Shown: in pieces, positions 1-14,618 of the stretch
Layout of the letters: every line of letters starts with the position of its first letter
Position numbering within the stretch: the first letter of the stretch is position 1
NCBI RefSeq assembly: GCF_037688875.1
Contig: NZ_JAWDIE010000001.1
Location: forward strand, 1 to 64,000
Reading direction: 5' to 3'
Source of the DNA: Amphibiibacter pelophylacis
GTDB lineage: Bacteria; Pseudomonadota; Gammaproteobacteria; Burkholderiales; Burkholderiaceae_C
Length of the DNA: 64,000 nucleotides
Made by a program: the position numbers and the translations under genes
Notes under the pieces: generated by a model
What the model was told of the DNA's origin: nothing
What the model saw: only the letters and a program-made list of their open reading frames with translations
Databases searched by the model: none

Positions 1-1
1 T

Positions 2-43
2 CGCACGGTGGGCGCTGGCGTTGTGGCCAAGGTCATCGAGTAA
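2..43 (+). CDS. tuf: Elongation factor Tu, C-terminal end (partial)
   Basis: Only the last 13 codons and the TAA stop are inside the window. They read RTVGAGVVAKVIE, the highly conserved C-terminus of EF-Tu, which is the GTPase that delivers aminoacyl-tRNA to the ribosome. The order tuf, tRNA-Trp, secE, nusG is the standard one in proteobacteria and supports the call. Nothing can be said about the rest of the protein. Confidence 0.9.
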   Translation, partial: RTVGAGVVAKVIE

Positions 44-78
44 TCTGTTTTCCGGGCGGCCGCAAGGTCGCCTGCCGC

Positions 79-154
79 AGGGGTGTAGCTCAATTGGTAG
101 AGCGCCGGTTTCCAAAACCGAAGGTCGGGGGTTCGATTCCCTCCGCCCCTGCCA
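79..154 (+). tRNA. trpT: tRNA-Trp (anticodon CCA)
   Basis: A complete 76-nt cloverleaf can be folded. The 7-bp acceptor stem (79-85 with 144-150) contains one T-G pair. The D stem is GCTC/GAGC, the anticodon loop is TTCCAAA with CCA at 112-114, the T loop is TTCGATT, and the CCA end is encoded at 152-154. The uppermost anticodon-stem pair (positions 27 and 43 in tRNA numbering, bases 105 and 121) reads C and A and would not form a Watson-Crick pair. The position between tuf and secE is the usual one for the tryptophan tRNA. Confidence 0.97.
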
Positions 155-262
155 TCTGTTGACGAAGGGCCTTGTGCCCTTCTATGACAGCACTGCCGTT
201 TAAGGCTTGGCCCGAAAGACCGTCAGGTCTTCGGGCTTGCTGTCTTGTTCAAAGGTTGTTTC

Positions 263-649
263 ATGGCCAATGTGACTGAAGCGCAGACGGTGACCCCGGG
301 CAAGGAGAAATTCCTGCTCGTGATGGTGGCGGTCTGGGTGATTCTGGGCGTTGGGGCCTACTATGTTCTGGCCTCGCAGCCGGGCTGGCAGCGCGTGCTG
401 TCCTTCTTGGCCGGCCTGGTGCTGGCAGCAGCGACGTTTTTTTACGCCGATGCCGGGCGCCGTCTCGTAGGGTTTGCCCGCGATTCCTGGAAAGAAGTCG
501 GCAAGATGGTCTGGCCGAAGCGCAATGAATCGCTGCAGTTGACCGGCTATGTTTTCGCCTTCGTTCTGGTGGTGGCGCTCTACCTGTGGCTGAGCGACAA
601 AATCGTCGAATTCGTGCTCTACCGCCTGATTCTGGGCTGGACACAGTGA
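263..649 (+). CDS. secE: Preprotein translocase subunit SecE
   Basis: A 128-residue SecE, the small inner-membrane subunit that clamps SecY in the SecYEG protein-export channel. Three hydrophobic segments (about 17-37, 44-61 and 92-114) match the three-helix proteobacterial form. The conserved cytoplasmic amphipathic stretch before the last helix is present (WKEVGKMVWPKRNE, about 76-89). The ATG at 263 is chosen because an AAAGG ribosome-binding site lies about 8 bases upstream and the protein then begins MANVTEAQ. An in-frame ATG at 245 has no such site. It is followed 25 bases later by nusG, the usual two-gene unit. Confidence 0.95.
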   Translation: MANVTEAQTVTPGKEKFLLVMVAVWVILGVGAYYVLASQPGWQRVLSFLAGLVLAAATFFYADAGRRLVGFARDSWKEVGKMVWPKRNESLQLTGYVFAFVLVVALYLWLSDKIVEFVLYRLILGWTQ

Positions 650-674
650 CCGCACGATCTGAGAAAGGTAATCC

Positions 675-1283
675 ATGACCGACACGACCGACTCCCTGCT
701 GCCTGAAGGCGCCCAGAGCGCTCCGGGGGCTGTGCCGTCTGCCACCGTGCCGACGCTGAAGTGGTATGTCGTCCACGCGTACTCGGGCATGGAAAAAGCC
801 GTCGAGCGCAACCTGCGCGAGCGCATCGAGCGCGCGGGCATGCAGGACCGCTTCGGCCGCATCCTGGTGCCGACCGAAGAAGTGGTCGAGCTGAAAAACG
901 GCAAGAAATCGGTCACCGAGCGCCGCTTCTTCCCGGGCTACGTACTGGTCGAGATGCATATGGATGATGATTCCTGGCACCTCGTGAAAAACACCAGCAA
1001 GGTCACCGGTTTTGTCGGTGGTGTGCGCAACCGTCCGGCGCCGATCTCGCAGGCCGAAGTCAACAAGATCGTCAACCAGATGCAGGAGGGCGCCGAGAAG
1101 CCGCGTCCCAAGGTCGAGTGGACGACGGGCGAAGTGGTCCGCGTCAAGGAAGGTCCGTTTGCCGATTTCAATGGCACGGTCGAGGATGTCAACTACGAGA
1201 AATCCAAGGTGCGTGTGGCCGTGACCATTTTTGGCCGTGCCACGCCGGTCGAGCTGGATTTCGGCCAGGTCGAAAAAGTTTGA
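675..1283 (+). CDS. nusG: Transcription termination/antitermination factor NusG
   Basis: A 202-residue NusG. It binds RNA polymerase to raise processivity, links it to Rho, and couples transcription to the ribosome through S10. The NGN domain spans about residues 25-135 (WYVVHAYSGMEKAVERNL, then FFPGYVLVEM). The C-terminal KOW domain (about 148-200) carries VKEGPFADFNGTVEDV. The N-terminus has about 20 extra low-complexity residues compared with the E. coli protein. AGAAAGG lies 8 bases before the ATG. It follows secE and precedes the L11/L1 genes. Confidence 0.96.
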   Translation: MTDTTDSLLPEGAQSAPGAVPSATVPTLKWYVVHAYSGMEKAVERNLRERIERAGMQDRFGRILVPTEEVVELKNGKKSVTERRFFPGYVLVEMHMDDDSWHLVKNTSKVTGFVGGVRNRPAPISQAEVNKIVNQMQEGAEKPRPKVEWTTGEVVRVKEGPFADFNGTVEDVNYEKSKVRVAVTIFGRATPVELDFGQVEKV

Positions 1284-1415
1284 GTTTTGCAGCCTGACGC
1301 GGGGTGGCCCGGCGTCAGGTGTTCCGCTGCCGGTGCCTGTGCGCCGGTCCGAGGCCACAGGACGAGGAGCTGATCCGCTTTCGGGCGACAGCGTTAAGAC
1401 TCGACAGGAGTACAC

Positions 1416-1847
1416 ATGGCCAAGAAAATTGTCGGCTTCATCAAGCTGCAGATTCCTGCAGGCAAAGCCAACCCCTCTCCCCCCGTCGGCCCGGCACTGG
1501 GTCAGCGCGGCCTCAACATCATGGAGTTCTGCAAGGCGTTCAACGCGCAGACCCAGGGCGTCGAGCCCGGACTGAAGCTGCCCGTGGTCATCACGGCCTT
1601 CGCCGATAAATCTTTCACCTTCGTCATCAAGACGCCCCCGGCGACCGTGCTGCTGAAAAAAGCCGCCAAGCTGGACAAGGGCTCAGCCCGTCCGCACACC
1701 GACAAGGTCGGCCGTCTGACGCGCGCCCAGGTGGAAGAAATCGCCAAGACCAAGATGAAGGATCTGACTGCCGCCGACATGGACGCCGCCGTGCGCACCA
1801 TCGCCGGTTCGGCCCGTTCCATGGGCATCAATGTGGAGGGCTTCTGA
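1416..1847 (+). CDS. rplK: 50S ribosomal protein L11
   Basis: A 143-residue L11, the normal length. It binds the GTPase-associated centre of 23S rRNA and takes part in factor binding and the stringent response. The N-terminal domain has the typical IKLQIPAGKANPSPPVGPALGQ segment, and the C-terminal rRNA-binding domain ends near IAGSARSMGINV. GACAGGAG precedes the ATG. The stop codon lies one base before the rplA start (TGATATG), so the two are almost certainly translationally coupled. In proteobacteria L1 represses translation of this pair. Confidence 0.97.
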   Translation: MAKKIVGFIKLQIPAGKANPSPPVGPALGQRGLNIMEFCKAFNAQTQGVEPGLKLPVVITAFADKSFTFVIKTPPATVLLKKAAKLDKGSARPHTDKVGRLTRAQVEEIAKTKMKDLTAADMDAAVRTIAGSARSMGINVEGF

Positions 1848-1848
1848 T

Positions 1849-2556
1849 ATGGCCAAGCTGACCAAACGCGAGAAAACCTACGCGGGCAAGATCGAGTCGA
1901 CCAAGCTGTACGCCATTGGCGATGCGCTGGGTCTGGTGGCTGAATGCGCCACGGCCAAGTTCGATGAATCCATCGACGTGGCCATCCAGCTGGGCATCGA
2001 CCCCAAGAAATCCGACCAGGTGGTGCGTGGCGCCGTTGTGCTGCCCAACGGCACCGGCAAAACCAAGCGCGTCGCCGTGTTCGCTCAAGGCGCCAAGGCG
2101 GACGAAGCCAAAGCCGCTGGTGCAGACATCGTCGGTATGGAAGACCTGGCCGAGCGCGTCAAGGCGGGCGACATGCCCTTTGACGTGGTCATCGCCGCAC
2201 CGGACGCCATGCGCGTTGTCGGTACGCTGGGCCAGATCCTGGGGCCGCGCGGCCTGATGCCCAACCCCAAGGTCGGCACGGTGACCCCGGACGTGGCCCA
2301 AGCGGTGAAAAACGCCAAGGCCGGTCAGGTGCAGTTCCGTGTGGACAAATCCGGCATCGTGCACAGCACCATCGGCCGTCGCTCGTTCAGCGCTGACAAG
2401 CTCCAGGGCAACCTGGCCGCCTTGATGGAAGCGCTGACCAAGGCCAAACCGGCCACCAGCAAGGGCGTGTACCTGCGCAAGGTGGCCGTGTCGTCCACCA
2501 TGGGCGTGGGCGTACGCGTGGACATCAGCAGCATCGCGCTTCAGCCGGCTGCCTGA
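1849..2556 (+). CDS. rplA: 50S ribosomal protein L1
   Basis: A 235-residue L1, the protein of the mobile L1 stalk of the large subunit and, in relatives, the translational repressor of the rplKA mRNA. Features include the N-terminal MAKLTKREK, the central GPRGLMPNPKVGTVT loop and the C-terminal TMGVGVRVD stretch. The ATG at 1849 is preferred over an upstream ATG at 1831, which overlaps rplK in another frame and would add six non-conserved residues. Confidence 0.97.
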   Translation: MAKLTKREKTYAGKIESTKLYAIGDALGLVAECATAKFDESIDVAIQLGIDPKKSDQVVRGAVVLPNGTGKTKRVAVFAQGAKADEAKAAGADIVGMEDLAERVKAGDMPFDVVIAAPDAMRVVGTLGQILGPRGLMPNPKVGTVTPDVAQAVKNAKAGQVQFRVDKSGIVHSTIGRRSFSADKLQGNLAALMEALTKAKPATSKGVYLRKVAVSSTMGVGVRVDISSIALQPAA

Positions 2557-2840
2557 TTGTTGAAAACTGGCTGCTGCGCTTCGCGGCGCAGCGGCCGTGA
2601 GTGGTGGGCCCGGGCAACCGGGGTCATCCAAGACCGTTGGGGCTCGCGTCAGGCTCTTTGGAGTCTTTCAAAAGCTTAATTGGGGCTTCGCAGGAAGTCC
2701 GCCCAGCGCAGATGGCGAACCCGCTGGTTTCATGAGAGACAGGCCCCACAGCCTGGCGCACGTGATGGCCACAGTTCGTCGCAAGGGTGCAGCCCCGCAT
2801 AAGCAGGGCTGTGTGTGACTATCATCGTGAGGAGCAGACC
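2557..2840 (+). promoter_or_regulatory. Leader of rplJL (putative L10-binding autoregulatory RNA)
   Basis: This 284-base gap between rplA and rplJ has no gene. It contains a GC-rich stem (GCTGCGC...GCGCAGC, about 2571-2590) and the segment CCAAGACCGTTGGGGC near 2628-2643. That segment resembles the conserved core of the proteobacterial L10 leader, where L10-(L7/L12)4 binds and represses rplJL translation. A good ribosome-binding site (TGAGGAGC, 2828-2835) precedes the rplJ start. The leader role follows from position and family knowledge; I did not fold the whole region. Confidence 0.5.
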
Positions 2841-3338
2841 ATGAGTCTCAATCGCAATGAAAAGGCGGCCGTGATCGCCGAAGTGGTCGAGCAGGCCAAA
2901 TCGGCGCAGACACTGGCTCTGGCCGAATATCGTGGCCTCACTGTGGAAAACCTGACCGGGCTGCGCAAGCAGGCCCGCGAAGCAGGGGTGTACTTTCACG
3001 TGCTGAAAAACACCTTGGCGCGCCGCGCTGTCGCTGGCACCCCCTTCGAAGGGGTGGCGGACAAAATGGTGGGCCCGCTGATTTATGGTTTTTCGCAGGA
3101 CCCCGTGGCCGCGGCCAAGGTCATGGCGGATTTCGCCAAGACCAACAGCAAGCTGGTGATCACGGGCGGCTCGTACGCGGGCAAGGCCCTGGATGCGGAT
3201 GGCGTGAAAGCGCTGGCTGCCATCCCGAGCAAGGAAGTGCTGCTGGCCCAGCTGCTGGGTCTGATGCAGTCGCCCGTTTCGCGCATGGCGCGCGTGCTGG
3301 CGGCCGTGGCCGAGCAACGCGAACAGGCTGCCGCCTGA
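2841..3338 (+). CDS. rplJ: 50S ribosomal protein L10
   Basis: A 165-residue L10, the base of the ribosomal stalk, which anchors L7/L12 dimers. It starts MSLNRNEKAAVIAEVVEQA and contains the conserved LAEYRGLTVENLTGLRKQAR and HVLKNTLARRAV segments. The C-terminal helix that binds L7/L12 follows. The ATG at 2841 is chosen because GAGGAG lies 7 bases upstream and the family start motif begins there; an in-frame ATG 54 bases earlier adds unconserved sequence. Confidence 0.97.
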   Translation: MSLNRNEKAAVIAEVVEQAKSAQTLALAEYRGLTVENLTGLRKQAREAGVYFHVLKNTLARRAVAGTPFEGVADKMVGPLIYGFSQDPVAAAKVMADFAKTNSKLVITGGSYAGKALDADGVKALAAIPSKEVLLAQLLGLMQSPVSRMARVLAAVAEQREQAAA

Positions 3339-3404
3339 TTTCATTTTTCTCTTTGGGGCACGTCCACATTTCCCGGACCGCCCCCTGAAACCCAAGGAAA
3401 CATC

Positions 3405-3779
3405 ATGTCTTTCGATAAAGATGCCTTTTTGACCGCTCTGGACAGCATGTCCGTGATGGAACTCAACGACCTGGTGAAAGCCATCGAAGAGAAGTTTGGC
3501 GTGTCCGCCGCTGCCATGGCCGCTCCCGCTGCTGCGGGCGGTGGCGCTGCTGCTGCCGTTGAGGAAAAGACCGACTTCGACGTCGTTCTGACCGAAGCTG
3601 GCGCACAGAAAGTCTCCGTGATCAAGGCCGTGCGCGAAATCACCGGTCTGGGCCTGAAAGAAGCCAAGGACCTCGTCGATGGCGCGCCCAAGACCGTCAA
3701 GGAAGGCATGCCCAAGGCCGACGCCGAAGCCGCCAAGAAGAAGCTGGAAGAAGCTGGCGCCAAGGTCGAGCTCAAGTAA
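3405..3779 (+). CDS. rplL: 50S ribosomal protein L7/L12
   Basis: A 124-residue stalk protein that recruits translation GTPases. The N-terminal dimerisation domain (about 1-35), a flexible Ala/Gly-rich hinge (about 36-52) and the compact C-terminal factor-binding domain (ending GAKVELK) are all recognisable. CCCAAGGAAACATC precedes the ATG. It lies 66 bases after rplJ and is followed by a hairpin attenuator before rpoB, which in relatives keeps stalk protein synthesis above that of RNA polymerase. Confidence 0.97.
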   Translation: MSFDKDAFLTALDSMSVMELNDLVKAIEEKFGVSAAAMAAPAAAGGGAAAAVEEKTDFDVVLTEAGAQKVSVIKAVREITGLGLKEAKDLVDGAPKTVKEGMPKADAEAAKKKLEEAGAKVELK

Positions 3780-4153
3780 CACCTGCGGCAGTCGCCGCGC
3801 CTGTGCTCCGGTGCAGTGCGGCGCTGTTTTGTGTGTGATAATTCGCCACTTGGCCTGTCACAAACAGGCCTGGTGGCGTTTTGGCGGTTAACGCGCCCCA
3901 CATCCTGCTTCGATTCCAGTACATTTGAAAGCCCATCCGGCAGCCTGCCTTGCAGGCGGAGCTGGATCAGGTGGTCTTTCAACTGTTCTTTGATCCGACT
4001 GCAAAGAACCGGTTTGGTCGAACTCTGGTGCAAGGCCAGGGTTGTCCGCCAGCACCTGGTAGAGGCCAGGTACCAAGCTGACGCACGCCCCCGTGCACGT
4101 CCAGTCGCCAACGACGCCCCCAATTGCCACCCGGCAACTGACACGGAGTTCTC
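3780..4153 (+). other. rplL-rpoB intergenic region, no gene
   Basis: These 374 bases hold no convincing coding sequence. The first part carries the strong attenuator hairpin listed separately (3844-3882). The remainder is a roughly 270-base leader ahead of rpoB, with an ACGGAG ribosome-binding site 6 bases before the start codon. I see no clear sigma-70 promoter in it. In relatives this gap contains attenuation and RNase III processing sites that uncouple rpoBC from ribosomal protein expression. Confidence 0.6.
3844..3882 (+). terminator. Attenuator hairpin between rplL and rpoB
   Basis: CGCCAC (3844-3849) pairs with GTGGCG (3873-3878), and GGCCTGT (3852-3858) pairs with ACAGGCC (3864-3870). 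They enclose a 5-base loop with a 2x2 internal loop between the stems, followed by TTTT. Because rpoBC lacks an obvious promoter of its own, this is expected to be a partial terminator with read-through. Confidence 0.85.
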
Positions 4154-8284
<4,131 letters not shown>

Positions 8285-8321
8285 TGCTGCGTCATCCGAT
8301 TCAATTTTTCAGGAGAGAAGC

Positions 8322-12572
<4,251 letters not shown>

Positions 12573-12598
12573 TCCTGGCGGCCTGACAGGCTCTGCTC

Positions 12599-12632
12599 AA
12601 AAACCCCGCCGGGAGACTGGCGGGGTTTTTTT
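12599..12632 (+). terminator. Rho-independent terminator after rpoC
   Basis: AAAACCCCGCC pairs with GGCGGGGTTTT around a short GGGAGACT loop, ending in a run of seven T. It is a classic intrinsic terminator 26 bases after the rpoC stop codon. Confidence 0.93.
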
Positions 12633-12694
12633 GTGGCGCATTTGATCCGCATCCAGCACCTGTTCCCAACGACACTTTCCCGGAGACCGCCCCC

Positions 12695-13588
12695 GTGAAT
12701 CTCATCCTCGCCCTGGTGGCCGCGCTGGCCTATGGCGTCAGCGATTATCTGGGCGGCCTGGCCAGCCGCCGTCATCCGGTGCTGCACGTGATTCTGGTGG
12801 CTTACCCCGTGTCCGCGCTGGCCCTGCTGCTGGCTGCGCCGTGGCTGGGCGGTGAGCCGACGTCGGAGGCGCTGCTCTATGGTGCGCTGTCGGGTGCGTC
12901 GATGGCGCTGGCTATCGGGTTTTTCTACGCGGCGCTGGCGCAGGGCCCGATGAGCGTGGTGTCGCCGGTGACGGCGGTTCTGGCGGCGGCGATTCCGGTG
13001 GGACTGGGCCTGCTGGCGGGCGAGACACTCACGGCTTTGGCGCTGCTGGGCGTGGCGCTGGCGCTCGGGGCCATCGTGCTGGTCAGCCTGCCGCCCAAAC
13101 GGGCGACCACTGTCTGCGCTGACGCACCGCGCCTGACGCCCGCCGTGCTGGGCCTGGCCTGCGTGGCCGGGAGCGCGTTTGCGCTGAGCTTTTTCCTCAT
13201 CCACCGCATCCCGGCGGGCGGCGGTCTGTGGCCCATGCTGGCCGCGCGGGGCACGGCGACGGGGGCGGTGCTGCTGTTCTGGATCGTTCGTCGCCGCTGC
13301 GTCTCGCTGGCCCGGTCGGCACAGTTGGCCCAGTTGGCCCGCCCGAAGCAGTCTGGCGGAGATCTGTTGCGCCTGGGCGCATGGGTCGGCGTGCTGGACG
13401 GGCTGGCCAACGCCTGCGTTTACTACGCCCTGGGGCTGGGTGCGCTGTCGACCACCAGCGTCATCACCTCGCTCTACCCGGTCGCGACGGTGGCCCTGGC
13501 CATCTTGCTGCTGGGCGAGCGCGTCGGGCGCGTGCAGGCGGCCGGCATGGCGCTGGCGGCTGTGGCGGTGGGGCTGATTGCGTTGTGA
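12695..13588 (+). CDS. DMT-superfamily (EamA-type) transporter
   Basis: A 297-residue integral membrane protein with about ten hydrophobic segments arranged as two EamA repeats, the drug/metabolite transporter fold. It starts at GTG (12695) with CGGAG about 9 bases upstream. The N-terminal repeat has YGVSDYLGGLASRR; the C-terminal repeat has YYALGLGALSTTSVITSLYPVATV, a typical EamA stretch. The substrate cannot be told from the sequence; family members export amino acids, drugs or metabolites. It stands alone between the rpoC terminator and a convergent minus-strand operon. Confidence 0.85.
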   Translation: MNLILALVAALAYGVSDYLGGLASRRHPVLHVILVAYPVSALALLLAAPWLGGEPTSEALLYGALSGASMALAIGFFYAALAQGPMSVVSPVTAVLAAAIPVGLGLLAGETLTALALLGVALALGAIVLVSLPPKRATTVCADAPRLTPAVLGLACVAGSAFALSFFLIHRIPAGGGLWPMLAARGTATGAVLLFWIVRRRCVSLARSAQLAQLARPKQSGGDLLRLGAWVGVLDGLANACVYYALGLGALSTTSVITSLYPVATVALAILLLGERVGRVQAAGMALAAVAVGLIAL

Positions 13589-13600
13589 GGGGCGCCGGGC

Positions 13601-14026
13601 TCAGCCGGGAATATCCCACGGGCAGACGAGCTGCACGCTGGTCGGTCTGAAATCGTTCACGTTGCGGGTCGCCACTGTCATGCCATGCACCAGTGCGGTG
13701 GCGGCGATCAGGGCATCGCGTTCGGCGCGGGGGTCGGGGACATGCAGCCGGGCACAGCGCTGGGCCACGGCGGTATCGACGGGCAGGATGCGCTGCCCAA
13801 ACTCGGGCAGAACGCGCTCGCTCAGCCACTCGCGCAGCAGATCGCCTTGCGTCCTGTCGCGGCGCTGGAGCTGCAGGATGCCCAGCTCCAGCTCCATGAC
13901 CGTGATGGCGGACAGAAACAGATCGCCCGCATCCACGCCGTCCGCCCACGCCTGAACCTGCGGATGCATCCGTGCCGTGCCCGCTTTGCGCAGCTCTGAT
14001 ACGACGTTGGTGTCCAGGATGAACAT
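13601..14026 (-). CDS. PIN-domain protein, VapC/FitB-like toxin
   Basis: A 141-residue PIN-domain protein. It opens MFILDTNVVSELRK, the FitB-type start with the first acidic metal ligand (D5). It has a central acidic site around AITVMELELGILQL and a third in RDALIAATALVHGMTVATRN, followed by NVNDF. Family members are Mg-dependent RNases, usually the toxin half of type II toxin-antitoxin pairs. The ATG overlaps the TGA of the upstream thioesterase gene by one base (TGATG), so translation is probably coupled. No antitoxin gene sits upstream as would be expected; instead the thioesterase carries an antitoxin-like C-terminal tail. A GTG one codon earlier is also possible. Whether it is active is unknown. 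Confidence 0.88.
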   Translation of the reverse strand: MFILDTNVVSELRKAGTARMHPQVQAWADGVDAGDLFLSAITVMELELGILQLQRRDRTQGDLLREWLSERVLPEFGQRILPVDTAVAQRCARLHVPDPRAERDALIAATALVHGMTVATRNVNDFRPTSVQLVCPWDIPG

Positions 14027-14613
14027 CACGAAAAATCAGCGGGGCGCGAGACCAGTTGCAGCTTGGGCGGATCGAATTCGATGTTCTCCCCGCCTGGCAT
14101 GGCCAGCACTGTCAATACGCTGCGCTTTTGTGGATGGCTGCGCTGATCGCCCTCCCGCAAGGCCGCCACCCGCTCCGCAAACGCGTGCGGCACCCTGGCC
14201 TTGCTGCGTGTGGCGTAGTCGAAAAAGACAATGCCGTGACGGCCGCGGGCGATTTCGCGCGTCTGGGGTCGCTCGGGCGTGGCCAGCGCACTGACCTGCC
14301 AGACCAGATCAAAACCGTGCGGACGCAGGGCGCCGACGGCCAGGGCGACAGACAGCGTGTCGCCGTAAAAGGCCTCGGCGCGGTACTGCGCCGCCACGTC
14401 GCGCACGACGATGCCCACGCCTTCGACATCCGTTTCGCTGTAGCCCCAGTGCCGGAGCAGGCGCACGCGCGCCTCGCCCACAAGGCCGATCAGGCGCGCG
14501 TTGTCCAGGTGCTGGCCGTGGTTGACGTGCTCAATGTAGAGCGGCAGTTCGGTGCGGAAATGCCACTGCGCGGGCAGGGCGATGCGCAGGGCAGGGGTGG
14601 GCGTGCTGTCCAT
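14026..14613 (-). CDS. Hot-dog fold acyl-CoA thioesterase with antitoxin-like C-terminal tail
   Basis: A 195-residue protein. Residues about 10-155 are a 4-hydroxybenzoyl-CoA/YbgC-type hot-dog domain (IEHVNHGQHLDNARLIGLVGE, then VQYRAEAF-like AQYRAEAFYGDTL, then GIVFFDYATRSKARVP). Such enzymes hydrolyse acyl-CoA thioesters; the exact substrate is unknown. Related enzymes generally end soon after the equivalent of residue 155. Here about 40 more residues follow (KRSVLTVLAMPGGE, IEFDPPKL, RPADFS). That tail is like the C-terminal part of Phd/YefM-type antitoxins, not a thioesterase. The gene ends in a TGATG overlap with the PIN toxin. Fusion to an antitoxin remnant is my inference from pattern memory. 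Confidence 0.75.
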   Translation of the reverse strand: MDSTPTPALRIALPAQWHFRTELPLYIEHVNHGQHLDNARLIGLVGEARVRLLRHWGYSETDVEGVGIVVRDVAAQYRAEAFYGDTLSVALAVGALRPHGFDLVWQVSALATPERPQTREIARGRHGIVFFDYATRSKARVPHAFAERVAALREGDQRSHPQKRSVLTVLAMPGGENIEFDPPKLQLVSRPADFS

Positions 14614-14618
14614 GGGTT

